NCBI RefSeq assembly: GCF_000284035.1
Contig: NC_016887.1
Location: 2,728,001 to 2,792,000 of the forward strand
Direction of reading: 5' to 3'
Source: Nocardia cyriacigeorgica GUH-2
GTDB taxonomy: Bacteria > Actinomycetota > Actinomycetes > Mycobacteriales > Mycobacteriaceae
Length of the DNA stretch: 64,000 nt
Shown here in pieces: positions 1-8,509 of this stretch; position 1 is the stretch's first letter; the number at the start of each line of letters is the position of its first letter. The notes beneath the pieces were generated by a model. It was given only the letters and a program-made list of their open reading frames with translations, made no database searches and had not been told where the DNA came from. The position numbers were made by a program, and so were the translations under genes.

Positions 1-506
1 ATTACCAGCCCCACCGCCACCATCGGATACACCAGCCACGGCACGCCGAGCAGATGCGGCAGCTGCGCCAGGAAGATCAGGATCGCCAGCGCGTTGACGA
101 AGCCCACCATCACACTGCGCGGAATGAACCGCATCAGCTTGGCCACCCCTGCCACGCTCAGCACGATCTGCAACACACCGGCCAAAAGGACGGTGGCGAT
201 CAGATAATCCACCCCGTGCTCGGCCACCACCGGCGCGATCACCAGCGCGACCGCCCCCGTCGCGGCCGAGATCATGGCGCGCCGTCCGCCGACGATGGCG
301 ATGGTGACCGCCATGGTGAACGAGGCGAACAGCCCGACCCGCGGATCCACCCCGGCGATGATGGAAAACGAGATCGCCTCCGGAATCAGCGCCAGCGCCA
401 CCACCAGCCCGGCCAGCACCTCGGTACGCAACAGCCGCGGACTCCGCAGCGCGGCCAGCACCGAGCCGTCACCGTTTCTGGTCGCGGGCACAGGTGACGT
501 CGGCAT
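1..506 (-). CDS. SulP family anion permease (N-terminal part, truncated by window edge)
   Basis: The reading frame runs from ATG at 506 leftward off the window, so only the N-terminal 168 or so residues are present. It opens with a short hydrophilic stretch and then hydrophobic helices carrying SulP signatures: [31 protein letters not shown], and [19 protein letters not shown]. This is the core-domain start of a SLC26/SulP transporter (sulfate, bicarbonate or dicarboxylate in characterised members); the substrate cannot be read here. A GGAG motif lies 8 nt before the ATG. The STAS domain, if present, lies outside the window. Two more SulP genes follow at 5909 and 17010. Confidence 0.85.
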   Translation of the reverse strand, partial: MPTSPVPATRNGDGSVLAALRSPRLLRTEVLAGLVVALALIPEAISFSIIAGVDPRVGLFASFTMAVTIAIVGGRRAMISAATGAVALVIAPVVAEHGVDYLIATVLLAGVLQIVLSVAGVAKLMRFIPRSVMVGFVNALAILIFLAQLPHLLGVPWLVYPMVAVGLV

Positions 507-650
507 CGGCAAGCTCCAAGGTGGTCGAGCGCACGCGCCTGCGCCGACCTGTGGCCGGTGCGCGTGAACGAGAGTTCAGGAAAAGAGCCGACGACCCGCG
601 AGGCGACATTGCCCGGTCGCGAATCCCGGTCGGCTTCAGCGCCCCGAACC

Positions 651-2582
651 CTACCCTCCCGTACGGGTAGAGTTGCAACTCGCCGCCGCGCCACGTGGTG
701 CGGATCTCATCGCCGGACCACCCGGGCGCGACGAATATCCACGGGTACGGGCCGGTGGGCGACGACGGCGCCGGAGGGCCAGGCAGGGTTCGAGCGGTGG
801 GTAGACCAGGCTCAATGCGGCACCCAGGGTGAAGTAGCTGCGTAGTACCCGGAAACAGAGGTAGGCCGGGATGTACTTGACCGAGCTGGATCGCCAGCAC
901 AGGCACACGATGGCCGCCATGATCATCTGCATACCCAAGACCGTGGCGACGATCGGCTGCCACCGCAGCTCGCCATAAGACGCCCGGAACGCCACCTCGA
1001 CCACCACGGCGAAGATGAGCAGCGGCGCCAGCATGGCCCGGCGGGCGGCGTTGACGAGTTGGAAGGGCAGCACGAAACTGCCCGTCATCGATCGGCGGTC
1101 GAGCAGCGTCGCGCGGTTGTGGCCGGTGATGTGATAGATGCTGCGGAACCAGCGCACCCGCTGCTCGCGCAGGTGAGCGTAGGTGCGAGGGGTCTCGCTG
1201 AAGTAGATGGCCTTCGGGTCGGCGATCGTGTGATAGCCGGCCGCATCCATGCGCAGGCAGATATCGGTGTCCTCGCCGTTCATCCCCTCGACCATCCCGC
1301 CGACCTGCAACAACACGCTGCGCCGGTAGATGGCGAACATCCCGGGAATGCCGAGCACCCCTTGATATCCGTCCAGCGACACCTGGAAGAACCCGTGCCG
1401 CAGATACACCTCCACCAGCCGGACCTTGTCGATCCAGGTCTGCTGCGGCACCGGCATCGGCAGCGGCAAACCGCCGACCGAGCCGACGCGCGGATTGGTG
1501 AAATGACGCATCGCGGTCTGCAGGCAGCCGTCGCCGATCACGGTGTCGGCGTCGATGCGGACGATGAATTCCTCGGTGATGCGCTCGACCCCCATGTTCA
1601 ACGCGATCGCCTTGCCCGGCCGCGGGCATTCGAGCACCTCACCGGTGATCGCGGTGCATTCGCTGATCGCCTGTTCGGCGACGGCGCTGGTGTCGTCGGT
1701 CGAGGCGTTGTCGACGACGTAGAGATGAATTCGCCCGGTGTAGGTGCGTGCGGCGCGATCGACGGCGAGGATGGTTGCCGCGATGTCGTGCGCTTCATCG
1801 TGCGCGGGCACCAGCACCGCGACCGGAGGCGAGAATTCGCCGCGCCGCGAGCGGGTGATCGCCTGCCAGCCGAGCAGAGCCGTCAACGCGGCGAAGATCT
1901 GCTGGGCGAGGAAGACGCCCGGACCCATACCGCCCAGCAATGCCCACTCCCGCAGATCCAGCACCAGCCGGAGGAAGACTTGCTCGAACAGCGCCGCCAG
2001 CGCCAGCGCGAGCGTGAACGGAATGAACAGTTTGACGTAGGCGCCGGCCGGCGTGCGTGGATTGATCGCCATCCGAACCGGTTCGGGCAACCGTGCCTGC
2101 CGCAGCACGGTATGCGGGAATATCGCCAGTGCGACCAGCGCCGAGGCGACCTGCTGACCGAATACCGAGATCCGCAACAGACCGATGTCATCGAGAAACC
2201 ATGCGAGAACGTCGAAGAACACACAGGACAGCAGGAACTTGCCCAGCAGCGAGACACCGAGAAACAGCCGCCGCCACCGATTGCTGTAGGCGTAGTAGGC
2301 GTAGGTCAGGAAGAACACGACGATGAAGATGCGGGTCGGCATCGCGACGTTGCCGCGGTCGCCCGCCAGGATCACCAGGTCGTTGTGCTGGACGAGGTGG
2401 GTCTGGCGCAGGGCCAGCTGGATGCACATGACGACCACGCTCAATCCGGCGAACATGATCAGGAAGCCGTTGCTCGCGCTGGCGGGGCGGTCTACCGAAT
2501 AGCCCGCGGGCGCGCTGTCCACCGAGCGGTAGAAGTCGGCGATGGCCGTGCGCGCCGGGCCTGCGGGCGGTGTGGTGCTCAC
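651..2582 (-). CDS. Membrane family-2 glycosyltransferase (cellulose/hyaluronan-synthase-like)
   Basis: Processive polysaccharide synthase, 643 residues from a GTG that overlaps the stop of the upstream gene (GTGA, 4 bp). N-terminal membrane helices (NGFLIMFAGLSVVVMCI and following) precede a cytoplasmic GT-A domain with the classic D, DxD, D, QxxRW series: VDNASTDD, RIDADT, GEDTDICLRM and QRVRWFRS. More membrane helices follow, as in BcsA or HasA. It is the last gene of the operon with the BcsB-like and SqdB-like genes, suggesting synthesis and export of an extracellular glycan. The C-terminal tail is arginine/proline rich. The donor sugar is unknown; no PilZ c-di-GMP domain was recognised. 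Confidence 0.85.
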   Translation of the reverse strand: MSTTPPAGPARTAIADFYRSVDSAPAGYSVDRPASASNGFLIMFAGLSVVVMCIQLALRQTHLVQHNDLVILAGDRGNVAMPTRIFIVVFFLTYAYYAYSNRWRRLFLGVSLLGKFLLSCVFFDVLAWFLDDIGLLRISVFGQQVASALVALAIFPHTVLRQARLPEPVRMAINPRTPAGAYVKLFIPFTLALALAALFEQVFLRLVLDLREWALLGGMGPGVFLAQQIFAALTALLGWQAITRSRRGEFSPPVAVLVPAHDEAHDIAATILAVDRAARTYTGRIHLYVVDNASTDDTSAVAEQAISECTAITGEVLECPRPGKAIALNMGVERITEEFIVRIDADTVIGDGCLQTAMRHFTNPRVGSVGGLPLPMPVPQQTWIDKVRLVEVYLRHGFFQVSLDGYQGVLGIPGMFAIYRRSVLLQVGGMVEGMNGEDTDICLRMDAAGYHTIADPKAIYFSETPRTYAHLREQRVRWFRSIYHITGHNRATLLDRRSMTGSFVLPFQLVNAARRAMLAPLLIFAVVVEVAFRASYGELRWQPIVATVLGMQMIMAAIVCLCWRSSSVKYIPAYLCFRVLRSYFTLGAALSLVYPPLEPCLALRRRRRPPARTRGYSSRPGGPAMRSAPRGAAASCNSTRTGG

Positions 2583-4480
2583 TCGGGTATGCCCGTGTCC
2601 GCAGGGCCGGGCGGTGCCAGCGCGCCGCCGGGATCGAGGATGAAGTGTCCTGCGGGAGTGATCACCTGGACGCACTCGCGGCCGAACACCGGCAGCGCCA
2701 CGGCATCGGTGTCACCGGCGAAGCTGATCGCGAGCCCCCGCGCGCCGGGCGCGGAGGCGCATTGGACCACCAAGCCCGTCTCGGCAGCGGAGACATCGAG
2801 CACCGCGGCCGTGTCGCCTGCGGTCAGCCGTCCGTCGCGGACGTGGACGAGGGTGTCCACCGCGGGGCTGTCGCCGATCAGCACGAAGGGGGCGCCGCCG
2901 GCGGGTTCGGCATTCCAGCGAAATTGCGGAGGTTGTTGCGCGGGCAGGAATCGCGCGAGGACCGGCACCGCAGCGTCGAGCAGATCCGTGGTGTCGCGAG
3001 AATCGGCCGCGGGCAGGTAGATCACCGGTCCGGCGGCGAGTTCGCGCGCGACGGCGGTGAACCCGCTGCCGGGATCGTCACCGAGTTCGAGCGCCGAGGT
3101 CGCCAGCAACTGGATCGGATAGGAGCTCACCCGCACATCGCAACCGCCGAGGTCGCGATCGCGTTGCACGGTGAGGGTCAGGGTGTTGTCCAGCAGTTGC
3201 GCATCCGGGGGCAGCGGTATCGAGAAGGGCTCGCTCGTGTGCGCGAGCGGACGACTGTCCACCAGCCTGCCGTTGAGTTCGACGTTGAGCAGCCAGGTCA
3301 GATCCGGGGGAGAGGCGGGCAGTTGAAAGGCGACGCGTACGGCCCGGGGTAGCCGGGCGCCGGGGAGCTGCGCCAGCGCGTACCGCGCACGCCAGCGGTG
3401 ACTTTCGGTGATCTGCGCTTCGGACAGATCGGTGCCTAGGGCGTCGAGGCCGACGGCGTCTCCGGTGCGGGCGGCCGTGGCGACGGCCTGCGGATCGGTG
3501 GCCCCTTGGTCGGCGGTGACGACCGCCGGCGTTGTCAGCAACTGCGATATCACGCCCGGATCGGCTTCGACCACCGCCAGCACCGGTGTGTGGCCGACGG
3601 TGCCGAGCGCGACGCCGTCCTCGGTGCCCAGCCCTTCGGCGGCGTCCCAGTCGGTGGTGTCGGCCAGGCGCTGCGCCGGTCCGAGCAGAATCGCGTTGTG
3701 CACCTGCGAATCCGGCAGCTCGTCGCGGTAGGTGACCTCGTAGCCGGCCCGGGTCAATGCGATACCCAGCTCGGCCGCGGTACTGCGCCACTGATCGGAC
3801 AGATCGGTCGGCACGAGCGTGAGGCTGTGGCCCCAGGTGGCGACGGCGTCGCGGACGGTGTGGATGGGCTCGTCGAGCGCGGCCTCCACGACAGTCGCGG
3901 GATCGAGGTGGATCACCATCCCGGCGGCGCGGTCGGAGGTGCAGGTTTCGTGATGCAGGTTGCCGCGGGTACGTACCTGCACACGGACCTGCCCGTCCGC
4001 GGCGGCTCGGCCGGGAATATCGATGAGGTCGTCGAGCGGGTTCTCGCCGCGCGGAAGTTCGCGCTGGTAGATCTGCTGGCCATCGACCGAGACGATCAGG
4101 AAGACGGTACTGTCCTCGGCCACCTGGGTGCTGCCCGACAACTGGATCCGAGTCTGGTCGCGGGCCGAATCGACCGGAAGGTCGACCAGGAAACTCGTCG
4201 AGGGCGCGTCGCTGGTGAGCCAGGTGCCGTCGGGCCGGCCGAGATCGGCCAGGCTCGTGCTGAAGTGCCGCTCCGGCGGGACGTCGAGGCTGGTGTCATC
4301 GGGTGAGCGGGTGAACCACACCGGCCGCACCACGGCGAAGACCAGCAGCAGCAAGCCGGCCAGGCCCAGCACCCACCACGCCGACCTGGGAACCCGGCGG
4401 CCGCGCTCACCGGGAAAGTAGTCGGGTTCCGTGGATTGCTCCGGTGGATCGGTCTGCGGTTCGGCCGTGTCGTCAGCCAT
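2579..4480 (-). CDS. BcsB-like membrane-anchored cellulose synthase accessory protein
   Basis: The 633-residue protein has an acidic cytoplasmic N-terminus, one membrane segment at about residues 36-55 (WWVLGLAGLLLLVFAVV), and a large extracytoplasmic part. That part carries alternating jelly-roll-like and flavodoxin-like segments with the pattern of BcsB (cellulose synthase regulatory subunit): a carbohydrate-binding-like beta region, NAILLGPAQRLADTT, and a later region ending HFILDPGG. It lacks a C-terminal membrane helix typical of BcsB, so anchoring is N-terminal instead. It overlaps both neighbours (8 bp with the SqdB-like gene, 4 bp with the glycosyltransferase), so co-translation and complex formation with the synthase are likely. 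Family assignment is by pattern, not by alignment. Confidence 0.65.
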   Translation of the reverse strand: MADDTAEPQTDPPEQSTEPDYFPGERGRRVPRSAWWVLGLAGLLLLVFAVVRPVWFTRSPDDTSLDVPPERHFSTSLADLGRPDGTWLTSDAPSTSFLVDLPVDSARDQTRIQLSGSTQVAEDSTVFLIVSVDGQQIYQRELPRGENPLDDLIDIPGRAAADGQVRVQVRTRGNLHHETCTSDRAAGMVIHLDPATVVEAALDEPIHTVRDAVATWGHSLTLVPTDLSDQWRSTAAELGIALTRAGYEVTYRDELPDSQVHNAILLGPAQRLADTTDWDAAEGLGTEDGVALGTVGHTPVLAVVEADPGVISQLLTTPAVVTADQGATDPQAVATAARTGDAVGLDALGTDLSEAQITESHRWRARYALAQLPGARLPRAVRVAFQLPASPPDLTWLLNVELNGRLVDSRPLAHTSEPFSIPLPPDAQLLDNTLTLTVQRDRDLGGCDVRVSSYPIQLLATSALELGDDPGSGFTAVARELAAGPVIYLPAADSRDTTDLLDAAVPVLARFLPAQQPPQFRWNAEPAGGAPFVLIGDSPAVDTLVHVRDGRLTAGDTAAVLDVSAAETGLVVQCASAPGARGLAISFAGDTDAVALPVFGRECVQVITPAGHFILDPGGALAPPGPADTGIPE

Positions 4481-5672
4481 GGACCTGCTCCTCGGCGCCG
4501 GCCCGGCGATCCGCGTTCCAATACGAGGTGCACGGAATCCGGTTCACATCCACCCGGTCGGCGTATTTCTGCGCGATGTCGACCGATTCCCGCAGCAGGC
4601 CCGTCGCCAGCCGGGTCGGTTCCAGACCCAGGCCGAGCAACTGGTCGTTGCGGGCGCTCAATTCGTTGGCATCGGCCTCGGCCCGCGGATTCGATACCCG
4701 GTGCACCGTGGCCCCGACGATGCCGGCGACCAGGTCGGCCAGATCCGAGACCCGGTGGGTCTCGGTCACCTGGTTCATCACTCGGACTCGCCCGTCGACC
4801 TCCGCCCCGGATTCGACCGCGAGCCGGATACACCGGACGGTGTCGCGGATATTGATGAAGGCCCGGGTCTGACCGCCGGTGCCGTGCACGGTGAGCGGGT
4901 AGCCGATCGCCGCCTCCACGAGAAACCGATTGAGCACCGTTCCGAAATCTCCGTCGTAGTCGAAACGGTTGATCAGGCGAGGGTCCAGCTCGGTCTCCTC
5001 GGTCTGGGTACCCCAGACGATGCCCTGGTGCAGGTCGGTGATCCGCACGCGGTCGTTGCGGGCATAGAACTGGAACAGCAACTGATCCAGCGATTTCGTC
5101 AAGTGGTAGACGCTGCCCGGTTGAGTGGGATACAGGATGTCGCGGCTGTGCTGGATGCCCTGACGATCGGGATAGCTGACGGTCAGATAGCCCTCGGGCA
5201 GATCGACCGGCACCGATTCGTAGCCGTAGACACCCATGGTGCCGAGGTGGACCAGGTGGGCGTCCAATCCCACCTGGACCAGCGCGGCGAGCACGTTGTG
5301 GGTGGCGTTGACATTGTTGTCGACGGTGTAGCGCTTGTGTTGCGGTGATTTCATCGAATACGGCGCGGCGCGCTGCTCGGCGAAATGCACGATGGTGTCC
5401 GGGCGCTCGGCTGCCAGCAGTTCGGTCAACTGCTGATAATCGCGGGAGAGGTCGAGCTGCACCGTCGCGATGTCGCGACCGGTGGCCGTCCGCCACGCGT
5501 GCACCCGTTCCGGCAGCGAACGGATCGGCGTCAGCGATCGCACGCCCAGTTCGTCATCGATGTGGCGGCGCACCAGACTGTCGCAGATCGTCACCTCGTG
5601 ACCGTGCGCCGACAGGTGCAGCGCGCTCGGCCAACCGCAGAAACCGTCCCCGCCCAGTATCAGCGTCCGCAT
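4473..5672 (-). CDS. SqdB-like NAD-dependent epimerase (UDP-sulfoquinovose synthase family)
   Basis: The 399-residue extended SDR enzyme has an N-terminal nucleotide-binding motif (GGDGFCGW, residues 7-14) and strong SQD1/SqdB signatures: LVRRHIDDELG, SLTPI, EQRAAPYSM, NNVNATHNVL, LGTMGVYG with Thr145, YHLTK (Tyr189, Lys193), DETE-like QTEETELDPR, and GGQTRAFINIRDTV. SqdB makes UDP-sulfoquinovose from UDP-glucose and sulfite. The ATG at 5672 is chosen because GGGAG sits 7 nt upstream and family similarity begins exactly there. It is the first gene of the operon with the BcsB-like protein and the glycosyltransferase. Whether sulfite is really the co-substrate is not provable from sequence; related epimerases have other substrates. 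Confidence 0.8.
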   Translation of the reverse strand: MRTLILGGDGFCGWPSALHLSAHGHEVTICDSLVRRHIDDELGVRSLTPIRSLPERVHAWRTATGRDIATVQLDLSRDYQQLTELLAAERPDTIVHFAEQRAAPYSMKSPQHKRYTVDNNVNATHNVLAALVQVGLDAHLVHLGTMGVYGYESVPVDLPEGYLTVSYPDRQGIQHSRDILYPTQPGSVYHLTKSLDQLLFQFYARNDRVRITDLHQGIVWGTQTEETELDPRLINRFDYDGDFGTVLNRFLVEAAIGYPLTVHGTGGQTRAFINIRDTVRCIRLAVESGAEVDGRVRVMNQVTETHRVSDLADLVAGIVGATVHRVSNPRAEADANELSARNDQLLGLGLEPTRLATGLLRESVDIAQKYADRVDVNRIPCTSYWNADRRAGAEEQVHG

Positions 5673-5752
5673 CTCGGCTCCCTTCGACAGTGGCGGAGCA
5701 GCAGCCGGCATCCCGGGTTCGGGTCAGCCTCGCATTCGCACGGGCCGGATTA

Positions 5753-5771
5753 CCTCACCCTCATTGGGTGA
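5753..5771. promoter_or_regulatory. Palindromic 19-bp box 1 (TTCACCC-N5-GGGTGAR)
   Basis: On the minus strand it reads TTCACCCAATGAGGGTGAG. It lies 80 nt before the SqdB-like start and 137 nt before the SulP start at 5909. It is one of nine aligned copies of the same palindrome in the window, and the only place where two copies share one intergenic region. Confidence 0.6.
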
Positions 5772-5806
5772 AACCACACGGTGGACGGTGGCGCCGCCGT
5801 CTGCCC

Positions 5807-5825
5807 GGTCACCCGCATCGGGTGA
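5807..5825. promoter_or_regulatory. Palindromic 19-bp box 2
   Basis: Reads GTCACCCGCATCGGGTGAT, with both half-sites intact except the first base. It is 83 nt before the SulP GTG at 5909 and 54 bp (about five helical turns) from box 1, centre to centre. A weak -10-like GACAGT follows about 22 nt downstream. Confidence 0.65.
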
Positions 5826-5884
5826 TGCGCACCGAACCCGGTCCGGGCGACAGTCGGAAGGGCCCACCGCGGAAGGAGCCGATC

Positions 5885-5905
5885 ATGACCCACGGGAGTA
5901 GCTGA
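5885..5905 (+). other. Six-codon ORF (MTHGSS) directly upstream and in frame with the SulP gene
   Basis: An ATG preceded by AAGGAG at ideal spacing (about 6 nt) opens a frame that ends at TGA 5903-5905. The SulP coding frame resumes in the same phase at GTG 5909, only 3 nt later. Either this is a minimal leader ORF whose termination feeds re-initiation, or it is the original SulP start interrupted by a nonsense codon. Confidence 0.45.
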
Positions 5906-5908
5906 GCT

Positions 5909-7585
5909 GTGCGGGGGCTGCCGCGGCGGCTGCGGGCCGTGCTGCCACGCGAACGCATGCGTAAGGCGGATGTGCTCGCGGGGTTGTCCGGTGCCATCGG
6001 CAGTGTGCCCGACGGTATGGCGGCGGGGGCGCTGGCCGGGGTGAGCCCGGTGCACGGGTTGTACGGGAGCATGGCGGGGCGGCTGTTCGGCAGTTTCACC
6101 ACGAGTACGCGGTTGATGGTGGTGACCGCGACCAGTGCGTCGGCGCTGGCGGCCGGGTCGGCGCTGACCGGGGTCGCGCCGGAGGATCGGGCGGCCGCGC
6201 TGACGATGCTGACGCTGATCGCAGGGGTGATGATGATCCTCGCGGCCGTCCTGCGGCTGGGCCGGTACACCCGGTTCGTCTCGCATTCGGTGATGACCGG
6301 ATTCCTCATCGGGGTGTCGGCGAACATCGTGTTCGGCCAGCTCGCCCAGCTGACCGGGGTACCCGCCGACGACGATCTCGCGGTCATGAAAGCCGTGCAC
6401 GTGCTGACCCATCCGGGCCAGATCGACTTCGCGTCGCTGACGGTCGGGGTGACGGCGTTCGCGCTGCTGGTGGGCCTGGGCCGGACCAGGTTCCGGCTGT
6501 TCGGGTCGCTGGCCGCGCTGGTGGTGCCCACCCTGATCGTGGTCGTCTTCGGCTGGGATTCGGTGGCGCGGGTCTCGGATGTGGGCCAGATCCCGACGGG
6601 GTTCCCGGTGCCACATCTGCCCGATCTCACGGTGCTCTCTCCCGGACTGATCGTCGGCGCGGCGGCGGTCACGGTCATCGTGCTCGTGCAGGGCGCGGGC
6701 GTATCGCAATCGGTGCCGAATCCCGATGGATCGCATGCGGATCCGAATCGCGACTTCCGGGCCCAGGGTGTCGGCAATATCGCCGCCGCGCTGTTTCGCG
6801 GCATGCCGGTCGGCGGCTCGGTCGGCCAGACCGCGCTCAACGCCACCGCCGGGGCACGCACCCGCTGGGGCGCGATCTGGTCCGGCATCTGGATGCTCGC
6901 CATCCTGGTGGTGTTCGCCCCGCTCGTCGGTGCAGTACCGATGCCGACGCTGGCGGCCGTGCTGATCCTGGCCGCGTTCGGCGCGATGGATCCGGTGCGG
7001 CTCTCGGCGATCTGGAGCAGCGGATCGACCTCCCGGATCGCGCTGGCCACCACCTTCCTGGCGACGCTGCTGCTGCCGGTCACCGCCGCCGTTGGCGTCG
7101 GGGTGGCGCTGTCGCTGCTGTTGCAGCTCAATCGCGAAGCCATGGACCTGAAGGTGGTGCGGCTGGCGGTGCGCGGCGATCATCTGGTGGAAGAACCCGC
7201 ACCGCGCCGGTTGATCGACGGCGAAATCGTCATCCTCGACGTGTACGGCAGCCTGTTCTACGCTGGCGCCCGCACCCTGCAAGCGCGTCTGCCCGATCCG
7301 AAGGGCGCCGACTCGCCGACGGTCATTCTCCGGCTACGCGGCCGCACCACCGTGAGCGCGACCTTCCTTGCCGTAGTCGCCGATTACGTGCGCCGCCTCG
7401 ACGAGGTGGACGGAGCGCTCTACCTCAGCGGCGTGGATCCGCGGGTGCGTGACTTCTGGACCGACGAACTGCTCGACAAACAGGGCGTGCGACTGGAATT
7501 CTTCCCCGCCACCCCGACCATCGGGGAGTCGACGCTGGCCGCTTACGCGCAGGCCCGGCTGCGTTCGGCCCGGCCGGGTGACTGA
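5909..7585 (+). CDS. SulP family anion permease with C-terminal STAS domain
   Basis: The full-length SulP protein has 558 residues. Around 10-12 membrane helices fill residues 20-400, with family motifs DVLAGLSGAIGSVPDGMAAGALAG near the start, GMPVGGSVGQTALNATAGARTR (core anion-site region) and LAALLILAAF-like helix text. A hydrophilic C-terminal STAS domain follows (EIVILDVYGSLFYAGART onward). The GTG start is the first in-frame start after a TGA; GGGAG lies 10 nt upstream, so translation may depend on the short leader ORF just before it. Two copies of the 19-bp palindrome precede it. Transport of sulfate or bicarbonate is typical of the family; the specificity is not visible. Confidence 0.85.
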   Translation: MRGLPRRLRAVLPRERMRKADVLAGLSGAIGSVPDGMAAGALAGVSPVHGLYGSMAGRLFGSFTTSTRLMVVTATSASALAAGSALTGVAPEDRAAALTMLTLIAGVMMILAAVLRLGRYTRFVSHSVMTGFLIGVSANIVFGQLAQLTGVPADDDLAVMKAVHVLTHPGQIDFASLTVGVTAFALLVGLGRTRFRLFGSLAALVVPTLIVVVFGWDSVARVSDVGQIPTGFPVPHLPDLTVLSPGLIVGAAAVTVIVLVQGAGVSQSVPNPDGSHADPNRDFRAQGVGNIAAALFRGMPVGGSVGQTALNATAGARTRWGAIWSGIWMLAILVVFAPLVGAVPMPTLAAVLILAAFGAMDPVRLSAIWSSGSTSRIALATTFLATLLLPVTAAVGVGVALSLLLQLNREAMDLKVVRLAVRGDHLVEEPAPRRLIDGEIVILDVYGSLFYAGARTLQARLPDPKGADSPTVILRLRGRTTVSATFLAVVADYVRRLDEVDGALYLSGVDPRVRDFWTDELLDKQGVRLEFFPATPTIGESTLAAYAQARLRSARPGD

Positions 7586-7590
7586 GTGGT

Positions 7591-7609
7591 TTCACCCCGA
7601 ACGCATGAG
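7591..7609 (+). promoter_or_regulatory. Palindromic 19-bp box 3 with -10
   Basis: TTCACCCCGAACGCATGAG: left half perfect, right half degenerate (GCATGA). A -10 hexamer TAGGGT at 7632-7637 (inside CCTAGGGT) follows 22 nt after the box, placing the box over the -35 region of the GAP gene at 7674. Confidence 0.65.
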
Positions 7610-7673
7610 GTGACCGGCCATCGCCGCTGCCTAGGGTGAGCTGCCGCGGTCGTACCGAGTCGAGGAGCCGAGC

Positions 7674-8339
7674 ATGGCGGACTTGTTGGTGGCGCTGCTG
7701 CCGGAGATGACCGGCCTGGTCGTCACACCCGGCGCGATCGCCGGATGCATCCTGCTGCTGCATTCCCGGCGCCCGGTCGGCAACGCCCTCGCATTCGGTG
7801 GCGCCTTCTTCGCCGTCTACGCGCTCATCGCGATCTCTGCGCTGCTGGGTGGCGCCTCCGATCCCGGCTCGACCTCCAAGGATGTCTCGCACGGCACGGG
7901 GTTGGTCGTCGGGCTGCTGTTCCTGCTCGCGGGTTTGTGGGTGCTGTTTCGCCGCCCGGCCGACCGGGTGCGCACCGAACCGCCGAAAATGCTGCGGGAA
8001 CTCGAAAGCAGCGGCCCGCAGCGCGCATTCGTGATCGGCATCGCTTTGGCTGTACTCAATCCCAACCTGTTCCTGATGATGTCGGGTATGAGCGCCATCT
8101 CCAGCTCGGACGCGAGCCCGTCGGCGGCGCTGGGTGCGACGGCGCTGCTGCTGCTCGCGGCATCACTGGACTTCCTCGTGCCGATCGCCGTCTATGTCAT
8201 TGCCGGCCATCGGGCCCAGCGCTGGCTCGACGCTATGCAGATCTGGATGATCCGCAACTCGCGCCCGATGACCCTGGCGGTGCTGTTCGGCTTCGGCGCA
8301 CTGTTCGCCGTGCGCGGCATCGTCGACTTGGCGGGGTGA
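7674..8339 (+). CDS. GAP family protein (SfLAP/Sap-type, LysE-like membrane protein)
   Basis: The integral membrane protein has 221 residues and about six helices, beginning LLPEMTGLVVTPGAIAGCILLL and containing the conserved NPN turn (IALAVLNPNLFLMM) of the GAP/Sap family. A mycobacterial relative, Sap, is needed for surface transport of sulfolipid-1 and other members act on glycopeptidolipid export, which gives the family its names. Here it lies between a SulP permease and an alkylsulfatase, each with the same palindromic box. The ATG at 7674 has GAGGAG about 7 nt upstream. A distant paralogue is at 18716. Confidence 0.8.
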   Translation: MADLLVALLPEMTGLVVTPGAIAGCILLLHSRRPVGNALAFGGAFFAVYALIAISALLGGASDPGSTSKDVSHGTGLVVGLLFLLAGLWVLFRRPADRVRTEPPKMLRELESSGPQRAFVIGIALAVLNPNLFLMMSGMSAISSSDASPSAALGATALLLLAASLDFLVPIAVYVIAGHRAQRWLDAMQIWMIRNSRPMTLAVLFGFGALFAVRGIVDLAG

Positions 8340-8347
8340 GCGCGCAA

Positions 8348-8366
8348 TTCACCCGGGACGGGTGAG
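8348..8366 (+). promoter_or_regulatory. Palindromic 19-bp box 4 with -10
   Basis: TTCACCCGGGACGGGTGAG, both half-sites perfect. TAGCGT at 8389-8394 follows 22 nt later as a -10. The predicted leader to the sulfatase ATG at 8510 is a little over 100 nt. Confidence 0.7.
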
Positions 8367-8509
8367 CCGCGACCCGCGAGCAGCGGCCTAGCGTTCGCCT
8401 CATCCGCTTCCGGCCGGCAGGCGCCGGGACCGAAACGACCCCGGTGCGGTCTGGTGAATCCGGGTCCTACGCGACAGCACACGTGACGACTCTCGAGGTG
8501 AGGAAACCG

